Below, piece by piece: positions 1 through 6,720 of a stretch of 15,385 nt of DNA. Each line of letters opens with the position of its first letter. The first letter of the stretch is position 1. The DNA is from Bacteroidales bacterium (lineage in GTDB: Bacteria; Bacteroidota; Bacteroidia; Bacteroidales; VadinHA17), in assembly GCA_017882245.1 (NCBI GenBank), contig JADGPV010000138.1, forward strand, positions 1-15,385, written 5' to 3'. Below the pieces are notes generated by a model. It was not told the origin of the DNA. It made no database searches and saw nothing but the letters and a program-made list of their open reading frames with translations. The position numbers and the translations under genes were made by a program.

Positions 1-220
1 CCGTAACCGTTATGAATCAATCAGGTTGCTGTCATACCTCAGCGCTTCAAGCAAGGCCTTCAATCTCGCTTTCCATGAGCTGCTTGGTGACGCCAATGGG
101 ATCAACACGGAAATAGACAGGTATATGAGCGTCACTGCTGAGGAGATAACTGACAGTTCTTCACGTACATTCACCCCGGATAACTGCAATGTGATCTATT
201 ACCTTCCTGAAACGAAATGA
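1..220 (+). CDS. M16 family zinc peptidase, C-terminal fragment (5' end outside window)
   Basis: The reading frame is open from base 2 to the TGA at 218-220 and has no start codon of its own that makes sense, so this is the last ~72 residues of a longer gene. The fragment reads as the end of the second M16 (pitrilysin/insulinase) domain: an aromatic-rich helix, a Gly-Asp pair followed by an alternating helix, the Tyr-Met-Ser-Val-Thr-Ala-Glu-Glu-Ile stretch typical of 'VT.edI' in this family, and a closing beta strand ending Tyr-Tyr-Leu-Pro-Glu. The catalytic HxxEH motif would lie upstream and cannot be seen. The stop overlaps the next gene as ATGA, which suggests translational coupling to a second M16 subunit. 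By family knowledge such tandem pairs often form a heterodimer in the periplasm or envelope; that this copy is the active partner is inference. Confidence 0.75.
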   Translation, partial: RNRYESIRLLSYLSASSKAFNLAFHELLGDANGINTEIDRYMSVTAEEITDSSSRTFTPDNCNVIYYLPETK

Positions 221-1503
221 AAAGACTGACCGTTAAACAATCCCCTGTGATCATCACTCCTTCTGCCGGTGAGACTCTGTTTCCTGAAATGGCAAGGCTG
301 AGTAACGGTGTGCCTGTATATCTTCTGGGCAAAGGTACTGTCGACCTCCTCAGGATAGAGTTTGTTCTTAATGCCGGACAGCAGATGGAGAAAGTGCATA
401 TGGCAGCATCCATGACCAATGCCATGCTCACTGAAGGGACTGTGAAGCATGACGCCATAACAATCAATGATCTTATTGACAGTACAGGTACAATGTTAAA
501 TCATACGGCTGATAAGGAGACTGCCAGTCTGGTCATGATCACACTTTCGAGAAAGCTGGAGGAAGTGACAGCTCTCGCTGAAGAGGTGCTTTTTCATCCT
601 TCTTTCCCCGGGACGGAGTTCCGGATGCTGATCGATAAAAGAGTGCAGTCTTTCCTGACATCCAGACAAAAGACCTCTGTCATAGGCAGGGAAGAATTTT
701 ACAGGGCTCTTTGTGGAAACAATAATCCGTATGGAAGGATCACAAAACTGGATGATTACCACTCATTGACAACCTCAGCCACGGCTGAATTCCATTCACT
801 TTACTACAAGCCTGACAACATGTATATAACAGTTGCAGGCCGTGACCCGGAGCAGGCTTTACCTGCACTTGAGAAGTACTTTTCAGGCAATGGCACCGGA
901 GCCTGGCATGAACCTGAGATACCCCGATTTGTGTTTGAGCCGGCAGAACCCGGACGCATCTTTTCTGAAGTCAGCAACTCCGTGCAGAGTGCCGTGCGGC
1001 TGGGATGGAAAGGTATCACCAGGAATCATCCGGACTACCAGGGGCTTCAGGTCGCCAGCATGATACTCGGAGGTTATTTCGGCTCGAGGCTTATGCGAAA
1101 CATCAGGGAGGAGAAAGGATATACCTACGGCATAAATTCAGTTGTAGGAGCTTTCCACGGTGCAGGTTATATAGTTATTATCACCGAGGTGGCTAATGTT
1201 TACCGTGAAGAAACGATCAGGGAAATAAAGAAGGAGATTGCTGAGCTAAGCATAAATGAGGTCAGCAATAATGAGCTCAACATCGTCAGGAACCACTTCA
1301 TGGGTGAGATTGCGCGTATGTTTGACGGACCTTTCAACAGCGCCGAGACAATACGAAGCATTATAGATAATAATTGCGGCCATGATTATTTTTCAAGGTT
1401 TGTAGAGACGGTAAAAACAATTACGCCGGGCAAAATAAAAGAGCTTTTTAATACGTATTTTATTATTGACAATGCGTTTGAGATCATAGCCGGAGCAAAA
1501 TGA
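217..1503 (+). CDS. M16 family peptidase-like subunit lacking the zinc-binding motif
   Basis: This 428-residue protein has the two-domain layout of bacterial M16 peptidases: an N-terminal domain around residues 30-215 and a C-terminal domain around 240-425. The place where active members carry HxxEH (about residues 61-75) reads His-Met-Ala-Ala-Ser-Met-Thr-Asn-Ala-Met-Leu-Thr-Glu-Gly-Thr, so the two zinc histidines and the catalytic Glu are missing. The C-terminal domain keeps the conserved Arg and Tyr signature (Arg297 and GYTYG at 301-305), which in this family helps bind substrate. This is the pattern of a non-catalytic partner that completes the active site of an HxxEH subunit, as described for two-subunit M16 enzymes. 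No signal peptide is evident at the N-terminus (MKRLTVKQSP), so location is unclear. It starts on an ATG overlapping the upstream stop and ends overlapping the next start, consistent with one operon. Confidence 0.88.
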   Translation: MKRLTVKQSPVIITPSAGETLFPEMARLSNGVPVYLLGKGTVDLLRIEFVLNAGQQMEKVHMAASMTNAMLTEGTVKHDAITINDLIDSTGTMLNHTADKETASLVMITLSRKLEEVTALAEEVLFHPSFPGTEFRMLIDKRVQSFLTSRQKTSVIGREEFYRALCGNNNPYGRITKLDDYHSLTTSATAEFHSLYYKPDNMYITVAGRDPEQALPALEKYFSGNGTGAWHEPEIPRFVFEPAEPGRIFSEVSNSVQSAVRLGWKGITRNHPDYQGLQVASMILGGYFGSRLMRNIREEKGYTYGINSVVGAFHGAGYIVIITEVANVYREETIREIKKEIAELSINEVSNNELNIVRNHFMGEIARMFDGPFNSAETIRSIIDNNCGHDYFSRFVETVKTITPGKIKELFNTYFIIDNAFEIIAGAK

Positions 1504-2963
1504 GACAACTCACGGTTATATTGGTGACACTATTGTTTGCCAGCCTGATGACGACTCTTTCCGGACAGGATGTCATCCGGCCATTGTCTCCTGAACTGGA
1601 TATGGTTACCGTGGATCCGCAGACCGGTTTTGCGACGATAAAGTGGCTGCCGTCAGCCTCCGCTGACGTGGGCAGCTACGTTGTTTATACCTACAGCAAC
1701 AATACAGCATTTGCTGTCGACACGATCAGGTCACCATTTATTACGGAGTACACACATACGGGCTCTTCAGTAAGCTATATGAGTGTCACCTATGTAGTTG
1801 CTGCTATGGACTCATCACTTAATATAAGTCCGCTTAGCAACAGCCTCAGCACAATATATATTACAGCTTTCAACGATACCTGCAACGCTGCCATCAACCT
1901 TTCATGGTCTCCCTATTTTAATCCCGGACATGTGGCTGATTCGTATAAAATCTGGTTGAGTGTTGTAGGTAATCCTGCAGAATTAATTACCAGTTTGCCA
2001 CTGAGTTCCACGGAGTACTCCCTGACACTTGTTTCCCCTGCAGCTGATTACTGTATTTATGCAACTGCTTCAGCCGGTAATTCAGGTCTTTCCTCTTCCA
2101 ACATGAAATGTGTTACCACAGGGAGCGAAGCTGCTCCGGCCTGGATAAAAGTGATCGCTATAGCCGTTGACAAAGGTGCGCTTGTTTTTAATGGCAGCTA
2201 TGACCAGACGACCAATATAAAGAAGTTTGTTGTTCAGAAACATGCAGGTGATGGTCAGGCATGGGAGACTGCAGGCTCAGGAACAGGACTGAATGGAGTC
2301 GTAACTGTAAGCATTCCCGATGCAGACACAAATATTATTTCACTCTATCGCATTTCAGCTGTGAACAACTGCGAAACTGCGGTTACCTCATCACCTCCGG
2401 TAAGAAATATTGTCGTTGCATCATCTGTCATAGGTACCCGGATTGATCTGAAATGGAACAATCCTTTACTTTCCGGTGATGCAATTTTTTCAGTCTGGCG
2501 TGACATCGGGCAGGGATGGGCAGAGGTTGCCAGTTCTCTTTCTGATACGACCTGGTCGGAGGATTACTCCCTCTTTGCTGCCGGAGTTTCTTCAGCAGCG
2601 GTGGCTTACCGTGTTACCGCCACCTATCCGGAAGCTCCTGCCGGCGACCCTCTTTTCCTCTCAGATATCACACTGATTGAGGCCACTGAAAATATATATA
2701 TGCCAAATGCCTTTACTCCAAACGATGATGGCCTGAATGATATATTTGTCCCCATACTGACATTCACTCCTTCAAAATATGACCTGAGGATTTACAGCCG
2801 CACGGGAGCTCTTCTCTTTCAGACCGGAAGTCACGGCACCGGATGGGATGGCCGCCATAATGACAAACCTATGCCTTCCGGCGTCTACCTTTGGAGTCTC
2901 AGGGTCACACTGCCTTCCGGAATTACTGAACAGAGAACCGGTACAGTTACAATCCTGCCTTAA
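1500..2963 (+). CDS. Secreted fibronectin-III-like protein with T9SS type B (gliding motility-associated) C-terminal sorting domain
   Basis: The 487-residue protein begins with a Sec signal peptide (hydrophobic residues 4-20, likely cleaved near Gly22-Gln23). Residues ~28-122, ~123-208, ~212-305 and ~308-395 look like beta-sandwich repeats of fibronectin-III type: Trp or Tyr in strand B/C positions, Ile-Lys-Trp-Leu-Pro, Leu-Ser-Trp-Ser-Pro and Leu-Lys-Trp-Asn-Asn starts, and Tyr-x-Val/Ile-x-Ala strands. Residues ~399-487 match the type B sorting domain: Met-Pro-Asn-Ala-Phe-Thr-Pro-Asn-Asp-Asp-Gly-Leu-Asn-Asp (401-414), Tyr-Ser-Arg-Thr-Gly (432-436), Gly-Trp-Asp-Gly (448-451) and Pro-Ser-Gly-Val-Tyr (459-463). 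Type IX secretion carries such proteins across the outer membrane and removes or anchors the domain at the surface. No catalytic domain is visible, so an adhesive or structural surface role is inferred. The ATG overlaps the upstream M16 stop (ATGA). Confidence 0.88.
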   Translation: MRQLTVILVTLLFASLMTTLSGQDVIRPLSPELDMVTVDPQTGFATIKWLPSASADVGSYVVYTYSNNTAFAVDTIRSPFITEYTHTGSSVSYMSVTYVVAAMDSSLNISPLSNSLSTIYITAFNDTCNAAINLSWSPYFNPGHVADSYKIWLSVVGNPAELITSLPLSSTEYSLTLVSPAADYCIYATASAGNSGLSSSNMKCVTTGSEAAPAWIKVIAIAVDKGALVFNGSYDQTTNIKKFVVQKHAGDGQAWETAGSGTGLNGVVTVSIPDADTNIISLYRISAVNNCETAVTSSPPVRNIVVASSVIGTRIDLKWNNPLLSGDAIFSVWRDIGQGWAEVASSLSDTTWSEDYSLFAAGVSSAAVAYRVTATYPEAPAGDPLFLSDITLIEATENIYMPNAFTPNDDGLNDIFVPILTFTPSKYDLRIYSRTGALLFQTGSHGTGWDGRHNDKPMPSGVYLWSLRVTLPSGITEQRTGTVTILP

Positions 2964-2995
2964 GATGATCCAAAAATTAAATAGTCCGATTTTAG

Positions 2996-3003
2996 TATCT
3001 TTG
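2996..3003 (+). promoter_or_regulatory. Candidate Bacteroidota -7 element upstream of rel
   Basis: TATCTTTG matches the TAnnTTTG -7 consensus of the Bacteroidota primary sigma factor exactly and lies 24 bases before the rel start, in the 64-base gap after the T9SS-substrate gene. No clear TTTG -33 element is seen at the usual distance, so the call rests on the -7 box and its position. Confidence 0.42.
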
Positions 3004-3027
3004 AACTTCCGTTGCGGATAATGGCTG

Positions 3028-5289
3028 ATGGGCAAAAAGAAAGCTGACATATTTACTGAAGATGAAGTAAGTCGTATTGAATATGAGTATAACCTGTTAA
3101 AAGACAACTTATACAGGTGTGACAAACCGGGAGACAGGGAACTTATTGAAAAGGCTTTCAGATTTGCCAACGAAGCCCACCGGGATATGTACCGCAATTC
3201 AGGCGAACCTTATATCATTCACCCGATCAATGTTGCCCGTATTGTTAACCAGGAGATGGGTGTCGGTGCAAAATCCGTTGCAGCCGCATTGCTGCATGAT
3301 GTGGTTGAAGACACCGGTGTGCCACTGGAAGAGATTTCCAAAGAGTTTGGACCCAAGATCGCTTCGCTGATTGATGGTCTGACCAAGATCTCAGGCACCT
3401 ATAACCAGGAAACAAACTCTCTTCAGGCTGAGAACTTCCGAAAGATGCTGATGACCCTTTCTGATGACATCAGGGTCATTCTCATAAAGATAGCTGACAG
3501 GCTGCATAACATGCGTACTCTTGATTCCATGCCTGAACACAAGAGGATGAAAGTTGCTGGTGAGACAATTTATCTGTACGCACCCCTTGCACACCGTCTC
3601 GGTCTGTTTGCCATCAAGACTGAACTGGAGGACCTGAGCTTCAAGTTCAGGCACCCGCGCATCTATGATGAGATAGCGCGTAAAGTAAAGCTGGATGAGA
3701 AAAAGAACCTGGCTCTTATTAACAGATTCAGTCTTCCCATAATTGAAAGGCTCAATAATAACAATATCATCTTTGATATTTCCGGCAGGTTTAAATCCAT
3801 CTACTCCATCTGGAAGAAGATGCAATCAAAGAACATCCCATTTGAGGAGGTTTTCGATCTGCTGGCTGTCAGGGTCGTCTTTGAACCAGGTCCGGAGATG
3901 AGTGAGAGGGCACAGTGCTGGCAGATTTATTCACTGATAACAGATATCTATACTCCGAAGCCTGACAGGCTACGTGACTGGGTGAGCAGGCCCAAATCAA
4001 ACGGTTATGAAGCGCTTCACCTTACTGTCATGGGTCCGGAAGGACGCTGGGTGGAAGTGCAGATACGGAGCCAGCGTATGGATGATATTGCCGAGCGTGG
4101 GTTTGCCGCCCACTGGAAGTATAAGGGAGATACCCTTCAGTCAGAAAGCGAACTTGATAAATGGCTGAAACACATACGCGAGATGCTCGCCAACCCCATG
4201 TCAGACCCGCTGACCTTCCTTGACGAATTCAAGCTGAGCCTCTTCTCATCCGAGATAATGGTATTTACCCCAAAGGGCCTGCTGGTCAACCTGCCAAAGG
4301 GAGCATCAGCACTCGATTTTGCGTATGAAATACACACCGATATCGGTAACAAAGCTATCGGTGCCAAGGTTAATTACAAACTTTCGCCCCTGTCAACGAC
4401 CCTTCAGAGCGGAGACCAGGTTGAAATCATCACATCAAACATAGGCAAACCCGAGAAGGAGTGGCTTGATTATGTTCACACGACAAAAGCCAGATCCGCC
4501 ATAAAAGATGTCCTCAGGGATGAATCTACTGACCGCATTCGGAAAGGCATGGACCTGCTTGAAAAGAAGCTTAGCGAACTTGGTATCCTGCCCAATTCCG
4601 ATATAATAAAGAAGCTGCTTGATTATTATGAACTTCTGAACAAGGATGAACTGTACTCAAGGATCGGCTTAGGGCTTATCGATCTTGATGATCTGCGCAA
4701 GGTGCTTAAAAAGGCACCCGACAACAGCTTCAGGAAATACTGGAGGCTTGCCGTCGACACTGTCATCAAAAAAGCTCCTGCGGAAAAAGAGATCAGTGTC
4801 GGAACAACTCCTATTGACAAAAGCCACCCTTATCTGCTCCGCGAAAATATTGACAGCACGGGTGACTCATATGTCATTGCAGAATGCTGCAATCCAATAC
4901 CAGGTGATGAAGTTGTAGGCTATATAGATCCAAATAATTCAATAATCGTACATAAGCCGAAATGCCCTGTTGCCATCAAACTCATGTCAAGCGAAGGCAA
5001 CAGGATTATCCCTGTCAGGTGGACAATACATAAGTTGTCCTCGTTTCTTGCAAGGATAAGCATCAATGGGATTGACAGGCTGGGACTCATAAATGAGATA
5101 ACAAATATCATCTCGACAGAACTGAACGTAAACATACGTAACATCAATGTCTCAGTTTATGACAGCATATTTGAAGGCACGATCGACTTTTATGTCCATC
5201 ATACACGCGACCTAAACAACCTTATCATGCAGCTTTCAAACGTAAAGGGTATTGCAAGCGTAAAAAGGATCGAAGAATTCATTGAGTAA
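3028..5289 (+). CDS. rel: Bifunctional (p)ppGpp synthetase/hydrolase, RelA/SpoT family
   Basis: The 753-residue length and domain order fit a full Rel/SpoT enzyme, which makes (p)ppGpp from ATP and GDP/GTP and hydrolyses it. The hydrolase HD domain (~45-200) keeps His65, His90-Asp91, Glu94-Asp95 and Asp157/Asn161. The synthetase domain (~235-370) keeps Arg254 with Ser-Ile-Tyr-Ser-Ile, Asp277, the Asn-Gly-Tyr-Glu-Ala-Leu-His loop (325-331) and Glu343 in Glu-Val-Gln-Ile-Arg. The loop before it reads Arg-Leu-Arg-Asp (314-317), a basic variant of the RxKD signature of bifunctional enzymes rather than ExDD of synthetase-only RelA. A TGS domain (~409-470), a conserved Cys-Cys...His...Cys cluster (620, 621, 642, 646) and a C-terminal ACT domain (~673-750) follow. 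An in-frame TAA at 3019-3021 and no other ATG after it fix the start at 3028. A Fur-family gene follows after 39 bases. Confidence 0.95.
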   Translation: MGKKKADIFTEDEVSRIEYEYNLLKDNLYRCDKPGDRELIEKAFRFANEAHRDMYRNSGEPYIIHPINVARIVNQEMGVGAKSVAAALLHDVVEDTGVPLEEISKEFGPKIASLIDGLTKISGTYNQETNSLQAENFRKMLMTLSDDIRVILIKIADRLHNMRTLDSMPEHKRMKVAGETIYLYAPLAHRLGLFAIKTELEDLSFKFRHPRIYDEIARKVKLDEKKNLALINRFSLPIIERLNNNNIIFDISGRFKSIYSIWKKMQSKNIPFEEVFDLLAVRVVFEPGPEMSERAQCWQIYSLITDIYTPKPDRLRDWVSRPKSNGYEALHLTVMGPEGRWVEVQIRSQRMDDIAERGFAAHWKYKGDTLQSESELDKWLKHIREMLANPMSDPLTFLDEFKLSLFSSEIMVFTPKGLLVNLPKGASALDFAYEIHTDIGNKAIGAKVNYKLSPLSTTLQSGDQVEIITSNIGKPEKEWLDYVHTTKARSAIKDVLRDESTDRIRKGMDLLEKKLSELGILPNSDIIKKLLDYYELLNKDELYSRIGLGLIDLDDLRKVLKKAPDNSFRKYWRLAVDTVIKKAPAEKEISVGTTPIDKSHPYLLRENIDSTGDSYVIAECCNPIPGDEVVGYIDPNNSIIVHKPKCPVAIKLMSSEGNRIIPVRWTIHKLSSFLARISINGIDRLGLINEITNIISTELNVNIRNINVSVYDSIFEGTIDFYVHHTRDLNNLIMQLSNVKGIASVKRIEEFIE

Positions 5290-5328
5290 ATGAAGTTGAA
5301 TGAACACTTTGACAATAAACTGCACTGA

Positions 5329-5787
5329 ATGATGGCCAGCGAAGATGCCAGGGCAGTCGTAAAGCAGATCTTTACCGAGTATCTCGGCAGTCGCTCGATG
5401 AGAAAGACTCCGGAGAGGTTTGCAATCCTTGATGAGATCTATTCCAGGGAGGGACATTTTGATATTGAGTCATTGTTCAATTACATGAATGATAAAAAAT
5501 ATCGAGTCTCAAGGGCTACTCTTTACAATACAATGGAATTGATTATCGACTCCAGGCTGGTGGTCAGGCATAAATTCGGGCACAGGCAGGCTCAGTATGA
5601 AAAAACATACCAGACAGGACAGCATGATCATCTTATCGACATTGAAACCGGTGCCGTGCTTGAGTTCCATGACCCGAGGATAAATGAAATAATAAAAAGC
5701 GCATGTGAAGCGAACTCTTTCATTCCGCATCACTATGCGCTTTATATCTACGGCTTACCGGGAAAATCCGAAAAGAACAAATTATAG
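5329..5787 (+). CDS. Fur-family transcriptional regulator lacking the canonical CxxC structural zinc site
   Basis: This 152-residue protein has the Fur fold: an N-terminal winged helix (~8-92) with Thr-Pro-Glu-Arg-Phe-Ala-Ile-Leu, and the recognition-helix region [10 protein letters not shown] (59-68), followed by a dimerisation domain. The metal region reads [11 protein letters not shown] (98-108): His99, Asp100 and His101 line up with the regulatory metal ligands, and Glu112 and His134/135 are also present, but both cysteines of the usual Cys-x-x-Cys are Asp104 and Thr107. Only one Cys (126) occurs in the whole protein. An in-frame TGA at 5326-5328 directly before the ATG fixes the start region; the second ATG at 5332 is an equal alternative. 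It lies 39 bases behind rel and is probably co-transcribed. Which metal or signal it senses cannot be told; Fur, Zur and PerR roles are all possible. Confidence 0.9.
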   Translation: MMASEDARAVVKQIFTEYLGSRSMRKTPERFAILDEIYSREGHFDIESLFNYMNDKKYRVSRATLYNTMELIIDSRLVVRHKFGHRQAQYEKTYQTGQHDHLIDIETGAVLEFHDPRINEIIKSACEANSFIPHHYALYIYGLPGKSEKNKL

Positions 5788-5843
5788 CCCAAACTTGATT
5801 AACTAAAGCTTCAGGTATTTACAGGCAATTGATGGAAGTTCTG

Positions 5844-6503
5844 TCAGAAGGCATATCCGAAGGTAAATCCGAACGGGACACTCACTGTAAATTTATTAGT
5901 CAGATTCAGATCATCAAGCCAGTTAGCCATTCCATTGTTTATTGATTCAAAAGTCTTGTTCTTTACTCCAAGGCCGGTGTAAATATCAAGAGCAAAACCT
6001 CCTTTAGTGATCACCTGGTAGCCCATGACCAGATTGATATTTAGTTTACTTGCTGTAACATATTGTGAGTGATCCATATTGTTTTTCATTTTAGCCCATG
6101 CGTAAGAAAAATGCGGACCCATATAAAATCCGGCGGGTGCATCGTCACCTGTGAGGAAAAACTTGTACCACAGCTGCCCGTGGAAACCACTTGAGTTGAC
6201 AGTCGTATCATTTGCAGCATCACGCATATTCATCAAATTCGTTATCAGAGGGCTTGTTCCCAGGTAGCCGAGGCCTATCTGAATTGACTGTTTTGACATT
6301 GTCTGAACCTCGAAGTTTACCTTGTATTCATTGGTAAGAGGCACAACCCATAAAGCATACAAGGGTCCTCCGAGAACCGTGAGAGGGTTGGTCTTTAAAG
6401 TAAACCTGTAATCTTTTCCGGATGAGGTTTCCTGTGCGTATGCATTTGTTCCGGAAATTAGTATTACAAATCCGATTACGAGCAAATAGGTTACCTTTTT
6501 CAT
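5844..6503 (-). CDS. Putative outer-membrane beta-barrel protein of unknown function
   Basis: The 219-residue product has a clear Sec signal peptide: Lys2-Lys3, a hydrophobic core at 5-17, and a likely cleavage after Ala-Tyr-Ala (23), leaving Gln24. The mature part is rich in alternating hydrophobic and polar residues, aromatic girdle residues and glycines (for example Gly-Leu-Gly-Tyr at 77-80, Gly-Phe-Tyr-Met-Gly-Pro at 125-130, Gly-Leu-Gly-Val at 177-180) and ends in Phe-Gly-Phe-Thr-Phe-Gly-Tyr-Ala-Phe, with the terminal Phe recognised by the barrel-assembly machinery. About eight strands would fit the length. It recalls small DUF3575-like barrels of Bacteroidota, but I cannot assign a family firmly and no ligand or function can be read. 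It converges with the Fur-family gene (56 bases apart) and is divergent from purA. Confidence 0.75.
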   Translation of the reverse strand: MKKVTYLLVIGFVILISGTNAYAQETSSGKDYRFTLKTNPLTVLGGPLYALWVVPLTNEYKVNFEVQTMSKQSIQIGLGYLGTSPLITNLMNMRDAANDTTVNSSGFHGQLWYKFFLTGDDAPAGFYMGPHFSYAWAKMKNNMDHSQYVTASKLNINLVMGYQVITKGGFALDIYTGLGVKNKTFESINNGMANWLDDLNLTNKFTVSVPFGFTFGYAF

Positions 6504-6566
6504 GGTATTTGATTGTTAGATTTTATTATCAGCATATTAATTTAACAGAATTTGCATGAGTTTATT

Positions 6567-6582
6567 ATGTGGCAAACCACAT
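6567..6582. promoter_or_regulatory. Inverted repeat, possible operator (16 bp)
   Basis: ATGTGG and CCACAT form a perfect six-base inverted repeat around the loop CAAA in the divergent spacer between the beta-barrel gene and purA. It abuts a second, longer dyad at 6583-6610. The reverse complement of the loop reads TTTG, so the site could overlap a -33 element of the minus-strand gene, although no good -7 box follows at the right distance. A regulator-binding site is inferred; no known consensus is matched. Confidence 0.35.
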
Positions 6583-6610
6583 TTAATGAACAATCCCGAT
6601 TGTTTATTAA
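6583..6610. promoter_or_regulatory. Long inverted repeat, possible operator upstream of purA
   Basis: The arms TTAATGAACAATC and GATTGTTTATTAA pair at 12 of 13 positions around a central CC. The only mismatch is G6588 opposite T6605. The inner seven bases (AACAATC / GATTGTT) are perfect. The site lies 110 bases before purA and 79 bases before the divergent beta-barrel gene, so it cannot be a simple terminator for either. A dimeric-regulator operator is the most likely reading, but it resembles no motif I can name. Confidence 0.45.
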
Positions 6611-6679
6611 TCAGTTACATGCCTTCCGGGTATTTTATAACAATCACTTTCTGCCTCTTCATTCGGATGAAATATTTCG

Positions 6680-6687
6680 TAACTTCG
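6680..6687 (+). promoter_or_regulatory. Weak candidate -7 element for purA
   Basis: TAACTTCG differs by one base from the TAnnTTTG -7 consensus and lies 33 bases before the purA start. A convincing -33 element is not visible at 17-23 bases upstream, so support is modest. Confidence 0.3.
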
Positions 6688-6720
6688 GACCTGTTTTGCT
6701 AATAAGGATTATCAATAAGC

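Noticed and set aside
3021..3047. Earlier ATG as a possible rel start
   Set aside because: It is in a different frame and stops after eight codons; the rel frame has a TAA at 3019-3021.
2772..3197. 141-residue open frame on the minus strand across the end of the T9SS-substrate gene and the start of rel
   Set aside because: Both flanking plus-strand genes are strongly supported in this region and the translated product is unlike any family I know.
3391..3825. 144-residue open frame on the minus strand inside rel
   Set aside because: It overlaps the HD and synthetase domains of rel on the opposite strand; it has no domain and no start signal that stands out.
5788..5843. Possible bidirectional terminator between the convergent Fur-family and beta-barrel genes
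   Set aside because: I found no GC-rich stem followed by a T run on either strand in these 56 bases.
6669..6678. Short palindrome GAAATATTTC upstream of purA
   Set aside because: Ten bases of AT-rich palindrome are expected by chance in this spacer and it cannot be extended on either side.
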